DNA of 64,000 bases from Epithemia pelagica (taxonomy: Eukaryota > Bacillariophyta > Bacillariophyceae > Surirellales > Surirellaceae), in NCBI GenBank assembly GCA_946965045.2, contig OX337229.1:5890001-5954000 (forward strand), read 5' to 3'. The position numbers were made by a program, and so were the translations under genes. This document shows positions 40,606-50,929 of the stretch, one piece after another. Position 1 is the first letter of the stretch, and each line of letters opens with the position of its first letter. The notes beneath the pieces were generated by a model, which was given only the letters and a program-made list of their open reading frames with translations, had not been told where the DNA came from and searched no databases.

Positions 40606-41087
40606 TGGTTCAGAATCCCCTGGTGATGGTGGGAACCGATCCCCTGGAACAATTGTATCGTCGTGCGTCCGATCTCTTGGTGGGCTTGGAAACCAATATC
40701 TTGACTCGATTGCGAGGCAAGGTTACCTTGCAAAACAAGGTGATTTTACGACAATTGGCCGCCCAACAACAACCACCTAATGGCAGCACGACCACCCATT
40801 CTCTGGAATCCAAGGACCACACAAACGACGAAGCAACAACCTTGGCGGCGGCCACCCCCACCACTGAATCGACAACCTCCTTTTCCTCCTCTTCTTCTTC
40901 GTTTTTGTGCGAACAAGACGTGTGTCGGGAAATTGCGTCCCTCACGCAACCGTCGGTGCGATTTGCCCATCGTGTGGCTGTTGCGCAAGCCAAGGCCCTC
41001 GATGCCGCCGAAGCAGCAGAAGCCGCCAATGCCGTGGCTCTTTTGACGATTGGGAAGGAACAACAGCGCATTTTGGTCCATATTTAA
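39741..41087 (+). CDS. Low-complexity protein with a WY-type helical segment (unknown)
   Basis: 448 residues, ATG at 39741, no intron. Low-complexity Ser/Thr/Pro N-terminus, then a folded-looking part near residues 115-185 (RRSVRFNLRAVQYHKDLLRN, CHECWYDKTALQEFRAEQLA). The VRFN...WYxxxxLxxF pattern recalls a family widespread in diatom proteomes; this is recollection, not a search. An Asn run of about 12 (AAC repeats, 40571-40603) divides the protein. The last 60 residues are Ala/Glu-rich (AKALDAAEAAEAANA). Function unknown. It is convergent with the gene at 41285. Confidence 0.7.
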
Positions 41088-41284
41088 TTGACAATGGTCC
41101 TTTGGTTCCGACATCATCCTTTTTTGGTAATACTATAGAACACCACAGACCAACACAGTATCATCACTACATTCTCTCCTAGACCGAGAATCCATCCTTT
41201 CTCGTCGAGAGGGGCGTTTCGTTATTTGATAAACAGTACACAGAGCGTTGCGTTTCTCTAGAGTGTAGATTCACTGGATTACTA

Positions 41285-41917
41285 CTAGAGCTTGAGTTTT
41301 TTGCGTTGTGGCAAGAGCAACAATTCATGTCGTTCCCTCGTTTCCTTCTTGTACTCGTCCAAGAGAGCTTGCACACTGGCAATCGTGTCGAATGTGGTAG
41401 TAGTCGTAGTCGTACTCGCACTCGCGGCGATTGGCGGCACTTGAGGCGTCGTCGTACTAGGGGATGACAACAAGGCCGAATTGGGTTTGGCACGGGAGGG
41501 GCGTGGTCCTCGTCGATTTCGATGACGACGGTGCAAGGGAAAGAAATGATCCAGCAAGGGTTGTAACTGAGTTTGCATGCGATTGGATTGTTGTTCCTGT
41601 CCTTCTTGCAAGTGTCGTGTCACGACCATGGGATCCACATAGGAGGCGGCCAATTGAGTGGCGGTCGCGGTCCACAAGGGTGTCAAGAGGGATTCCAGTT
41701 CGTGTCGCACGTGTGCTCCCGGTGTCTCCTCATGGTCCTTATTGGAAGAAGAAGAAGATACAACCAAGGATACCGGGGCTTCCAACAAGGCTTGTGTGGC
41801 TTGAAGGTTGGCATGACAGAGCCAATAGGCATCCCGTCGTCGTTGGAATCGACAAGATACTTTCGACGCTGCTGCTGCTGTTGTTCTGTCGTCTTGTTGT
41901 TGTTGTTGGTTCTTGTC

Positions 41918-41956
<39 letters not shown>

Positions 41957-43204
41957 TTCCGTCAAACTTGAATCGTTGCGTGGATCCGAGTTGCTGGAGT
42001 TCCCATTGATTTCATCGTCATAGAGAATGGTACCAAGGCCGTGAAACGATGTTTGTTGATGTTGTTGTTGACTGCTCCCACTGTGACTGTGACTGGAGGG
42101 AGAAGTGGTGGTAGTTGCTGTTGTTGTTGGTTCCAGGATGGTGCTGTTGTTGTGCAATTCCCATGTAGTCGTGTGTTGTGCCTGTTCCTCCAAATCTACC
42201 AGAGCCTCCCAGAGACGACTCCGTGTCGTTTCGAGTTCGTACAAGGCTGCCGCATCGTCGTCGTCGTCCGGCTGGTTGGGATCTTGCAAGCCGGACTGCA
42301 TGGGCCAGGCAAAAATTCGAAACCACAGCGATGGAAAGACCAGCATCAAATACGATGGTTTTTTCGAACGAAACAATCTCTTTCTGGAAGATTCGTCTGC
42401 TTCTTCTTGGTCCATCCAGCAAGTGTCGACGCCATTGTGGTTGTCCCCATTGGTCTCGGATACTGTGCCAGTCGGGTTCGTGGTGGTGGTGGTGGCATTG
42501 GCTTTTTCATCTTGTTCTTGGGAGGAGACGACTCTTATTTCTTGCAACCATGTCAGATCCAAGGCATAAATCTGACCCTGGATCCGAGCCAGGACATTGG
42601 TACAAGTTTCGGACACTCCTCCTCCTCCTCGTGTGGAGGAGGCCTTACCATCCGGGGACGTTGCGGTGCGGGGTCGACCTGTCGTTGTCGTCGTGGACCG
42701 TTGCGACAAGGATAAATGACTCATGGGTGGTGGTTTTTCAGTCCATTCCAAACACAATTCTATGGGAACCATGCCAGGATCGTTTGGCGGCGACGACAAT
42801 GGCAATGTGGTCGGAGGATTGTTGCTGCCAGTCGGTTCGTTGTCACTCAAAGAGGATGAATTTCCAAAAAAGAGAGGTCCTGAATAATGGGGCGCTGTTG
42901 CAATAGTTTCCCCATGGTTCTTGGGAATGCCATCGTCGTCGTCGTTGTCTTGCGGTTGTTGTGGTTGTTGTACCACATGTGGTTCCAAGGACACGTGATA
43001 GCGTCCACTGTGCGAAAGCAAAACTTCGTACCGACGACGAGCCGTTTGTGGAGGACCCGCCGTTGTTGTTGTTGAGGACAGTGTCGAGGGACTCAAGGCT
43101 CCCATCCTTCCACTCAACGGTGGCCATGGTTGGACCGAACTGGAAGAAGAAGAAGAAGACGGTAGGACAAACGGAAGACTCGACAAAAAGGAGGTACGGT
43201 CCAT
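41285..43204 (-). CDS. Large low-complexity poly-Gln protein, unknown
   Basis: 639 residues from the ATG at 43204 (MDRTSFLSSLP). The frame stays open for 83 more codons but carries no nearer ATG. Gln runs (KQQQQQQQQQQQQQQ, at 41905-41960) and Ser, Thr and Asp runs are frequent. Ordered parts: ARRRYEVLLSHSGRYHVSLE near the start, IYALDLTWLQEIRVV, PSYLMLVFPSLWFRIFAWPM, and YELETTRSRLWEALVDLEEQ. A C-terminal segment with FHGLGTILYDDE and a basic end (RHRNRRGPRPSRAKP) follow. No family recognised. It was judged a gene because of its long open frame with aromatic-rich blocks. Confidence 0.65.
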
Positions 43205-43438
43205 GGTGAGGTGACAAGAGACGAGAGAGAGAAATGATGAGAAAGGGGAGAGGAGAGGGGGAGAGTGCGATGCGATTGGCAGACGACCTCTTTGCATTCG
43301 CTGATAGGGCGCACAAACAGCCGCTCTTAGATCGCGTTTATAAGGCCAATCCTTTAGCTCGCAAAACCAAATCAAAATTTCGTGCACGTCAGCATTTTGC
43401 GTCACGTTGACGTCATATATCCGGGTAAAAGAGCATTT

Positions 43439-43490
43439 CCGGATTTGTTCCAACCAATCCAGAACTCTGGATTTGTTCGAACAAATCCAG
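43439..43490. repeat. Two adjacent palindromes around GGATTTGTTC
   Basis: The second (43467-43490) is a perfect 24-bp palindrome whose half is CTGGATTTGTTC. The first (43439-43462) is an imperfect version. Both sit about 235-265 bases upstream of the ATG at 43204. Confidence 0.85.
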
Positions 43491-43561
43491 GAAATTCATT
43501 AGGGATAGTGTTTTACTTATGCTAGTGTAGAGGCCAGCCTACAGTTTCGAATATGTCAGGC

Positions 43562-43612
43562 GGGCGTTCGACATGATGGGTGGGCGTTCGACATGATGGA
43601 CGGGCGTTCGAC
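43562..43612. repeat. 20-bp tandem repeat GGGCGTTCGACATGATG
   Basis: Copies start at 43562, 43582 and 43602; the third is complete only through GGGCGTTCGAC. Confidence 0.85.
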
Positions 43613-44100
43613 TCTAACGGTATTCTTGCATAAAAAGTCGCTTCCTTAGTACCAAAAGTTTTAGTACTCAATTTTTCTAAGTGAAGAATGGGGGAGGATG
43701 GGGGACAGGATGGGGGACAGGCGCGGTCTTTTGGATTTGTTTTGCGAATGCGTAAGGACGGCGTTAGGCACAATTTCCAAAACCAAATCCGGCCCGGCCC
43801 ACACGGATTGGTTTTGTTGAGCTAAAGGAATGGCCTAACGGGTTCTCATTTCTCAGTTTCCTTTGTTTTCTGTGGAACCAACCACTCACCTCACCAACAA
43901 CGACAATGAGCCCCAAGTTGGCCAAATAGCTTGCTGTTGTTTTCTATTGCGTCCTTCTTGGAGGTCATTTTAACGTGAATCCAGGCACCCGAACAAGAGA
44001 GCGTTGGCAACTCTCCACCCGAAAACTATCGAGGCTCATTTACACATTATTTAGACCAACGACAATCACCGAGGTGCAAGAACCCAAACTCCAAGCCTAT

Positions 44101-45654
44101 ATGGAGGGAGAAGCCGCGTTGCAGCGAGAGCTCGAATCTCAGCTCAGCTCCTTGCAACGCAAAGGAAGGATTTACTTTGGAACCTACCCCTACTCGGTTC
44201 TCCCACCCTTTACGCGTGCCATTGTGGAAAAAGTGACACGGCAAATCCACGACACACTCCTGTTGTCTTCTCGAGAGGAGGAGGAGGAGGAAGGTTCTCG
44301 ACTGGAAGAACTGGGCTTTTGTTCCTGTTCCTTTGGAGAAGGAGGTGTCCAAGCCTTGGAGGAATTTTTGAGTACAACAAATCCAGCCGCAACAACTCAT
44401 TTGGAATCGCTGGTGTTCAGTGACGTGCAAAATATTCAGTACGATGAAGTCGCTCGACTTGTGTGGACCTGTAGCAATCTCCGCATGGTCAAAGTGAGCA
44501 TGGCAGCGACCGTACCACCCGAACAGAGGGACGTTCCTGCGCGTGGTCGTCCGCCTCCACCGCCGCCCGTATTCTTTGGCACGGGAGGAAGCCTGGCGCA
44601 TTTCATGTATTCGGCTCGACGACTGCAAGTCTTGGATTTGTTGGGTTTGGAAAGCAGTCAAATGGACGACTTTGCCGATGGCTTGGTGTATATGCAACAG
44701 TTGCGGGAATTGCACATTTCCATGAAACATGTGTCTCATCATCACATTACGGCAACCCTCCAATCACTCTTGAACGTGACGAGGTTGGATTCCCTTGACC
44801 TGCGCCTCAATCCACCATCCTCCTTTGGTCGCTACGACCAGGGATGCCTCAAGGCATTGACCAAACTCTTACAACAGGGACGTTTGAATTCCTTGATTCT
44901 CGCCTCCATTCCATCCCTGTTTGATCTGCCATCATCCGATCCACAATCTACCACATTGGTCGACTTTTTTGGAGAATTACGCACGAACCAGTCTCTGCGA
45001 CGACTCGAATTGGGTCATTTGTTGGGTATACGGGAAGATCACGCGGTGGCTATATTCCAAGCTTTGGAGGAGAATACAACACTCTCTCGATTTTCATGGA
45101 ACACAACCCTCATGTTGGAAAAGACGTGGAGTGGACTCTTGACGAGTATTCCGAAACTCCAACACTTGTCGGAACTCACCTTTAGTGGAATTGGACCCGG
45201 AGTTGCCGCCATGGATGACAAGCTCAAGGCAGACGTGTTGGTGGCTCTCCGACAAAATATGAGCTTGACCAATTTTCGGTACGAACGAGGCTTTGATATC
45301 TTTGCGACGGATCGTGCCGAGGAACTCTTGGAAATTGCCGTCCGCAACAGTCAAATTGGAAGAGCACGGGTTGCGGTGGAAGCTACCATGAGTGGCTTTG
45401 ACGACGACAATGACACCAGCAGGACGATTATAGGCCATGGTATGGGCGGAGTTGCCGGTGGTCGTCACTTGGCCGTTTGGAAGGACGACTATTGGCCATT
45501 GCTCATGGCGAAATGGGGAAAACGGTCGGAAAGTTGCAGTGCGCTCTATTATATTGTGCAGAGACGGGCTATTCACTGGATCCAACAGACTCCTTCCTCC
45601 AATAAGGCGATGACGAGTGGACGGAAACGACCTCTTCCTTTGTCGTCATTTTGA
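44101..45654 (+). CDS. Leucine-rich-repeat protein (RNase-inhibitor-like)
   Basis: 517 residues from the ATG at 44101; the frame stays open 42 codons upstream but begins with GTG, so an upstream exon is possible (a CCAG splice-acceptor candidate lies at 43980-43985). LRR-like repeats seen: HLESLVFSDVQNI, NLRMVKVSM, RLQVLDLLGLESSQ, QLRELHISMKHVS, RLDSLDLRLN, SLRRLELGHLLGI, HLSELTFSGIGPG. Spacing is irregular at 60 or more residues in places, as in RNI-type solenoids of diatom LRR proteins. A Pro run (RPPPPPPVFF) interrupts the second repeat. No signal or membrane span; probably a cytosolic protein-binding scaffold. Confidence 0.8.
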   Translation: MEGEAALQRELESQLSSLQRKGRIYFGTYPYSVLPPFTRAIVEKVTRQIHDTLLLSSREEEEEEGSRLEELGFCSCSFGEGGVQALEEFLSTTNPAATTHLESLVFSDVQNIQYDEVARLVWTCSNLRMVKVSMAATVPPEQRDVPARGRPPPPPPVFFGTGGSLAHFMYSARRLQVLDLLGLESSQMDDFADGLVYMQQLRELHISMKHVSHHHITATLQSLLNVTRLDSLDLRLNPPSSFGRYDQGCLKALTKLLQQGRLNSLILASIPSLFDLPSSDPQSTTLVDFFGELRTNQSLRRLELGHLLGIREDHAVAIFQALEENTTLSRFSWNTTLMLEKTWSGLLTSIPKLQHLSELTFSGIGPGVAAMDDKLKADVLVALRQNMSLTNFRYERGFDIFATDRAEELLEIAVRNSQIGRARVAVEATMSGFDDDNDTSRTIIGHGMGGVAGGRHLAVWKDDYWPLLMAKWGKRSESCSALYYIVQRRAIHWIQQTPSSNKAMTSGRKRPLPLSSF

Positions 45655-45797
45655 ATTATGTTCGTCATTGGTCGAGGGGAGCGCGTGATAGACCACATAG
45701 CATTTTGAGTCGCTTTGGGGTCGCGGACAATCCTCGCGCGATTTTCTTTTGTCATTTTTTTGTCGGAAGCACTTTCCCGTCCATTGAAGCCTTCTGG

Positions 45798-46598
45798 ATG
45801 TCTTCATTCTCCAACAAACCCCTTCAAGAATCCGTTGCCGTGATATGGGCTGCAACCTTGGAAGTCTGGGTCCATCAAATCCTCTTTGTACGACGAGTCT
45901 ACCCTCTCGAGACGTTTGGGCCGGCCGAATATCAAGGAATCACCACGTGTAAGGTGTGTCGACACCCCGAGGTGGTGTCGTATATTCACGATACTGTGGA
46001 AACGGCTGTCCCTGCCTTGCTGGGTGGTACGGCAACCGAACTTTCGCTGCGGATTGTGGAACGCGACGCCGTCACGGAGACGATTGCCATGGAATGGGAA
46101 GTGTATACGCTACGAATGCTGAATATTCACTTGGCATTGGCGGAGCAAATTGTTGCTTCGGATGCAACGACCAAAGCGGAATTGCTCTTGCAATTGGAGC
46201 GGGGATTGCGCAATCTCATTTTGAAAGTACAGGGCCTGTCGCATGGACATGTCACCTCCTCGGTGTTGTCTCTGGATCAACTCTCGTTTGAGCTGACACT
46301 CAAAGTACCAAACGAAGATCCATCTTGTGTTTCGCTTCAAGAAGGCTTTGACAAGGGTACGTGGAATGAGACAACACCGTTCACGGAGGAGCAAAAACGA
46401 CGGCCACCGAATGATACCAAAACTGCACGTGTCCTACGGCCCTTGCATCTCGTGGAAACAGAATTGTGTCGACTGGATTTTTCCTTGATACGAAACCAGC
46501 ATATACAAGTCCCCTCTGTCGCGGCTCGACACACGACAGCAACAACAACAACAACATCTCTAGTAGTAGAAGAGGCCCATGATGACACTGCTGGCTAG
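45798..46598 (+). CDS. REV7/MAD2L2 HORMA protein (polymerase zeta subunit)
   Basis: 266 residues from the ATG at 45798 (MSSFSNKPLQ). The HORMA segment reads VAVIWAATLEVWVHQILFVR, RVYPLETFGPAEYQ, RHPEVVSYIHDTV, and then LSLRIVERDAVTETIAMEW, matching the REV7 pattern (EVxVHxILYxRxVYPxxxF ... HPELxxYI). REV7 links REV3 and REV1 in translesion synthesis and works with shieldin in animals. Compared with MAD2, the spindle-checkpoint relative, the VYP motif favours REV7. An inserted Thr/Lys-rich loop and a Thr tail (TTATTTTTT) extend the C-terminus. The 3' end overlaps the next gene by 4 bases on the other strand. Confidence 0.88.
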   Translation: MSSFSNKPLQESVAVIWAATLEVWVHQILFVRRVYPLETFGPAEYQGITTCKVCRHPEVVSYIHDTVETAVPALLGGTATELSLRIVERDAVTETIAMEWEVYTLRMLNIHLALAEQIVASDATTKAELLLQLERGLRNLILKVQGLSHGHVTSSVLSLDQLSFELTLKVPNEDPSCVSLQEGFDKGTWNETTPFTEEQKRRPPNDTKTARVLRPLHLVETELCRLDFSLIRNQHIQVPSVAARHTTATTTTTSLVVEEAHDDTAG

Positions 46599-47281
46599 AA
46601 TAGTCCTAGAAACTTTACTCTCTTGGCCGGTGCCACTGGAATGGGTTCGACAAAGGATTTGGGATACCATCCAACCGCCGAAACGTCTCCTTCGGCGGTC
46701 CTGGTTCGACATAGATTATAGCCTTGATTGGGTCCGACATTTTCTTGGACAATTTCCACGACATCTCCCACCGCCACTGTGTCTCGTAAGCCCATGGTGC
46801 CGCCCATTTTGTACTGGATAATCACCTTGGCCACAAACAAGGCCGGTCGATCCTTCCATTCCTCGAGCAGGCCTTGTCTCGTTTCTTCTTCTTCCTTGGC
46901 CAATTGAGCAATTTGTTGTTGCGCGGCGCTGGCGTCGAGATATTGCAATACATTGTCCACCACCAACAAACCAAGGATCAAACTTCCAATTCCCAGCATG
47001 ATGGGATTCACCACACGTCGTTCCTTGGGAGCGTGACTCGTAGTAGTAGTATTAGTAGAACCAAGCACATGGGGCAACACTCGTGGCATGGGAGGTTTGG
47101 GTCGAGGAGCAGGCGTTGTGGTTGTGGCTGTCTGTGTGGAGTGAGAGCAATTTGCCACAGTGTGTGGAGGAGTCGCCAATCGTCCCCGAAGACAGATCCC
47201 TATTCTAGAATCCATTCTTCGAGAAAGACACAATGTGTAGCGGTTCATGGTGGCTCTTGATAATGGGACCCTCATGGTCAT
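46595..47281 (-). CDS. Membrane protein with C-terminal SH3-like domain
   Basis: 228 residues, ATG at 47281. Residues 1-45 are basic, with MNRYTLCLSRRM, like a mitochondrial or plastid presequence. One membrane span is near 93-112 (PIMLGIGSLILGLLVV), followed by a short coiled coil (QQQIAQLAKEEEETRQGLLE). The C-terminus is SH3-like: VAVGDVVEIVQENVG, CRTRTAEGDVSAVGWYPKSF, with the GW(Y/F)P turn. Function unknown; the layout suggests a membrane-bound adaptor in an organelle. Confidence 0.75.
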   Translation of the reverse strand: MTMRVPLSRATMNRYTLCLSRRMDSRIGICLRGRLATPPHTVANCSHSTQTATTTTPAPRPKPPMPRVLPHVLGSTNTTTTSHAPKERRVVNPIMLGIGSLILGLLVVDNVLQYLDASAAQQQIAQLAKEEEETRQGLLEEWKDRPALFVAKVIIQYKMGGTMGLRDTVAVGDVVEIVQENVGPNQGYNLCRTRTAEGDVSAVGWYPKSFVEPIPVAPAKRVKFLGLF

Positions 47282-47489
47282 TGTTTATACTTTCGGTTGC
47301 AATACGTTCTGTGCTGGTCGCAATGATCGCGCTTCTTTCTAAGGGGCTCGTGTCACACATTTTTTGTGCGACCCGGGTCCTACATCCCCGATCTTTCTGG
47401 TAAATGCGCTCTCTCGACTCTCGACGTTTTGTCATCGGAGACCCAAAGGCATACCGTATCTTACTGAAAAGTGAAAAGGAACGACAAGA

Positions 47490-48287
47490 ATGACACAAGT
47501 TGAAGACCTTGCTGCTATGGAGATGCGATTGTATCGACTGGAAATGAAATTGTTGGGAGGTGGAGACGGCACGGACAAGAACAGCAACAACAAGAAGGAA
47601 TCGCCGCAACGATCCTCGTCCAGCCCCGTCAAGTTTTCCTTGGATCATACTACGACGAGTGGTGAGGACAATATGGCCATTTTGGACACGCAACCACAAA
47701 CTGCAGCGTCCAAAGAACAGCAACAACAACAACGACAAGATTTTGCCTCGCGGTTAACCTCCTTGGAACAACAAGTGGCCTCTCTGTCCAAGTCGTCGGT
47801 GCATCGGGATGCCTTGGAAACGCATTGGAAAGAAATTCAGCAGTATTTGCAAGATTTGGATCCGGGTGCCGCCTTGACCCATCAACAATCCATTGCGAGT
47901 CCATTCTTGTTTCGACGTCAAGAAGTTTTGGCATCGGCCGAGGAATTAAAACAAAACATGCAACATGTGACGGACATTTTGAATCTCTTGTGGATTGGTC
48001 AAACCATGCCGTCGTCGTCCTCGTCGTCGTCGGCCAAATCGGAGTGGAAGATTACCGAAATGCACGTGACCAAGGCACCCATTTTAGTCACGGCACCCGC
48101 ACTCTCGCGCGAACAGCAACAAGCCTTGAAACATGTCCAAGAAACCTTGCACTCCTTGAGTCATCGTGTGACCAATGTGTCGGCCCAGTTGGATCGCCTC
48201 ATTCTCGGATTTCAAAAGGTGGTGACTATTACCTCGGAAAAAATGGTTCTCATGGACGAAGAGTTGCGCTTGAAACAACAACAGTAA
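47490..48287 (+). CDS. Coiled-coil protein resembling dynactin p24 (DCTN3)
   Basis: 265 residues, ATG at 47490, no intron. It begins with a short helix (MEMRLYRLEMKLLGG) like the ELERWVYG of DCTN3, then a Ser/Asn/Gln linker. Next: a heptad stretch SRLTSLEQQVASLSKS, WKEIQQYLQDLDPGAALT, resembling the KKIEDLIKYLDPEY block of DCTN3, then RRQEVLASAEELKQNMQHVT. The end is helical (HVQETLHSLSHRVTNVSAQL). DCTN3 is a dynactin shoulder subunit. The match is by pattern and is only suggestive; a generic coiled coil is the alternative. Confidence 0.65.
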   Translation: MTQVEDLAAMEMRLYRLEMKLLGGGDGTDKNSNNKKESPQRSSSSPVKFSLDHTTTSGEDNMAILDTQPQTAASKEQQQQQRQDFASRLTSLEQQVASLSKSSVHRDALETHWKEIQQYLQDLDPGAALTHQQSIASPFLFRRQEVLASAEELKQNMQHVTDILNLLWIGQTMPSSSSSSSAKSEWKITEMHVTKAPILVTAPALSREQQQALKHVQETLHSLSHRVTNVSAQLDRLILGFQKVVTITSEKMVLMDEELRLKQQQ

Positions 48288-48472
48288 TGCCAGTATCTAT
48301 TATAGAGAACACATCAATCCGTAAAGTAGTAGAAACTACTCCACAGCAGTTCCTCTTCCTCTGAGGCACCCCCTGACCCCTGACATCTCATATCGTTACA
48401 GACAGAACAGTTGTATCATGACTGTGTTTCTCTAAAAATATGCCTCTTATATTGTTCGTTGTTGCTACTATA

Positions 48473-50929
48473 TTACGGAAGCTCGTCTTGGTATCGTTCC
48501 AGGACGACATTTCGTTTCACCTTGTACGATTGTGTCAGCAATCCATTGGCCATGGAGAAGGGTTCGAGCGTGCCAAAGACGGCACCGACTTGTTCCCATG
48601 GTCGAAAGCCCACGGCTGTGGCACGGGACATGTCGGCCAGTATTCGGGCCTGTAAAGCGGAATTTTGCCGAATTTGGGCACTGTAGGATTCCAATCGTTG
48701 CAATTCGGCGGTACACTCTTCGGGTCGCGTCTTGGGATCATTGACAGTATCAATGGCTTGTTGCAATTCCTGAATGGTACTGTCCTCTTCTTGGACAAAT
48801 CCTTGTTCGACGAGGGCCTTGAGATTGAGGACGGCAATGGCCACGAGTCGTCGTCCATCCTGGCCGGTCAACATGACTTGATCCAACAAGCTATTGGGTT
48901 CGCCCAAAATGGCATCTTCAATGGGTGTCGGTTCAATATTTTCCCCATTGGACAAGACAATGGTATCCTTGGCGCGACCCGTCAAGATCAAATCGCCCGT
49001 GGCCGGATTGATCCGGCCCAAATCACCCGTTTGGAACCATCCGGCGGGATCAATCGCTTCGGCCGTGGCGTCGGGATTTTTGTAATAACCCAGCATGACT
49101 TGGGGACCCCGTCCCAAGACGGTTCCCACTTGACCATTGGGCAAGGCCGGTGGGGTTGGTCCCCCGACGGTCACCAATTCGGGATCCACGACGCGGACTT
49201 CGGTATCCAAACAGGGTTGACCGACACACCCGGCTTGGACCAAATTTTCATCACTCCGGCGATAGGACAAGAGAGGAGAACATTCGGTCAAGCCATAACC
49301 GACACAAATGGGAATCCCCGCCGTTTCATAAAAGCGTTCCAAGGATCCCACGAGGGCACTTCCACCACAAATAATGGTCTTGACCTTGCCCCCAAAACCG
49401 GCTTGGACCTTGCTCCATACCAGTTTGTTGCCCACGGCATGGAGACATGCCAGGCCTTGGGCGGCCAGTTTGGCCGACAGGGTTTCGAGGGGACCGGGTG
49501 GTTCGGAATCCACCACGAGACCTCGACTGAGTTTTCGAAATCGAACCGTGCTTTGTCCGACATTGGTAAAGAGTTTGGACAAGACCTTGACGGCCGGTGA
49601 TCCTCCCGTGAATTTGTCTTGCACACCACTGGCAATTTTTTCCAACACCCGGGGGACCAAGACGAGCCATTCCGGTTGGTGTTGGGCCAAGTCATTTTTG
49701 AAATGACGAATACTGGAATACACGACGCGACACCCTCGTGTGACCATCCACAATTCAAAGGTTCGTTCGGTAATGTGCCAGACGGGAAGGAGGGAGACCA
49801 TGGTTTCGCCGGGGAGGGGTTCGGATTCTTCATAGGGTTTGTTTCGTGAGAGCCGGAGACTGGTTTGATGCAAGAGATTGCCATGACGAAGCATGACACC
49901 CTTGGGACGTCCCGTCGTACCGGACGTGTAGACAATGGTAGCGACATTGTCGCGGGTCAAGGCGGCAAATTGGTCGGTCGGCAAGGGTTCCATGGCCTTG
50001 TATTCCGTGGCCAACAAGAGGACTTGAACTCCATAGTCCTTGGACAATTGCGCAATCTCCTCATCGGAATGCTTTTCCCGATGCATGAGAAGGACCGTTT
50101 TGACACTGCCATGTTTGGCATTGGCCAATCCCAATCCAGCCAAATTGTTCTCCTTGGCACTCTTGGCCAGTCGTTTCAACAATTTGGGTCCTTGCAACAC
50201 GACCAGACCAGCCGAATCGGAATGCTCGTAAATATAGCGCAATTCATCGGCCGGTGCATCGGCGCCCCGGACCGCCGAAACACCCCCAGCGCGTTGCAAG
50301 CCATGATCGACCAAGAGCCAATAGGCGGAATTTTCTCCCAAGACGGCGACATGGGTTCCTTTCTGGACGCCCAATTTGCGAAAGAGGGCCGCCGATTGCG
50401 AGACGGCCTGATTCATTTGCATAAACGACCAATCAATCTTGTCGTCGTCACACAAGTGGGCATCGTAAATGGCCGATCGATCGGGACAATGGCAGGCCAA
50501 TTCGTGCCAGACTTGGGGACAGGATTCAACAATGTCTCGTGCCGTGCGTAATTTGTTCACCAAGGGATCCGTCGCATAGTCCAAGGGATTGAGGGCGTCG
50601 CTACTCAAAATATTGCCAAAGCGATCCGTCGTCCGTTTCTTGGTTTGGATGGCAGCGTCGTCCGGTCCTCCAAACAAAATGTCCTCGTCTTGCTGTGACA
50701 ACTGTTCTTGTTGTTCGTTCGACGTTACGGACATGGGCAATTCCCCCACACGAGGTTTGGAGAAGGACGTGAAATACCAAAGATCCGAACGTGTCGTCGT
50801 CGGAATTGGCGTAAAGGCTTCGGTCATCGTCGTCGTCGTCGTCAAGGAAGGAGGACCCATCATCATCAGTATCGACAAAAGCAACAGCATGGCCATTGTG
50901 GTTGGGAGGCCCCGTTCCATTCGAATCAT
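48473..50929 (-). CDS. Plastid acyl-activating enzyme (long-chain acyl-CoA/ACP synthetase, AAE15/16-like)
   Basis: 818 residues, ATG at 50929. AMP-binding superfamily marks: TIVYTSGTTGRPKGVMLRHG near 335, YGLTECSPLLSYR, GWFQTGDLGRINPATGDLIL, and RAKDTIVLSNGENIEPTPIE. This fits the plant chloroplast acyl-ACP synthetases AAE15/16 and long-chain acyl-CoA synthetases, which activate fatty acids with ATP. The N-terminus is a hydrophobic signal (MAMLLLLSILMMMG) followed by TEAF|TP, the diatom plastid cleavage motif. It likely recycles free fatty acids inside the plastid. It is divergent from the VPS62-like gene. Confidence 0.92.
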   Translation of the reverse strand: MIRMERGLPTTMAMLLLLSILMMMGPPSLTTTTTMTEAFTPIPTTTRSDLWYFTSFSKPRVGELPMSVTSNEQQEQLSQQDEDILFGGPDDAAIQTKKRTTDRFGNILSSDALNPLDYATDPLVNKLRTARDIVESCPQVWHELACHCPDRSAIYDAHLCDDDKIDWSFMQMNQAVSQSAALFRKLGVQKGTHVAVLGENSAYWLLVDHGLQRAGGVSAVRGADAPADELRYIYEHSDSAGLVVLQGPKLLKRLAKSAKENNLAGLGLANAKHGSVKTVLLMHREKHSDEEIAQLSKDYGVQVLLLATEYKAMEPLPTDQFAALTRDNVATIVYTSGTTGRPKGVMLRHGNLLHQTSLRLSRNKPYEESEPLPGETMVSLLPVWHITERTFELWMVTRGCRVVYSSIRHFKNDLAQHQPEWLVLVPRVLEKIASGVQDKFTGGSPAVKVLSKLFTNVGQSTVRFRKLSRGLVVDSEPPGPLETLSAKLAAQGLACLHAVGNKLVWSKVQAGFGGKVKTIICGGSALVGSLERFYETAGIPICVGYGLTECSPLLSYRRSDENLVQAGCVGQPCLDTEVRVVDPELVTVGGPTPPALPNGQVGTVLGRGPQVMLGYYKNPDATAEAIDPAGWFQTGDLGRINPATGDLILTGRAKDTIVLSNGENIEPTPIEDAILGEPNSLLDQVMLTGQDGRRLVAIAVLNLKALVEQGFVQEEDSTIQELQQAIDTVNDPKTRPEECTAELQRLESYSAQIRQNSALQARILADMSRATAVGFRPWEQVGAVFGTLEPFSMANGLLTQSYKVKRNVVLERYQDELP

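Larger units (their letters stand above)
43205..44100. other. Intergenic 0.9 kb with palindromes and tandem repeats
   Basis: Contains two tandem palindromes (43439-43490), a 20-bp repeat (43562-43612), and GATGGGGGACA repeats near 43690-43720. It also holds a possible tiny reading frame ATGAGCCCCAAGTTGG ending TAG near 43906-43929. Confidence 0.6.
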
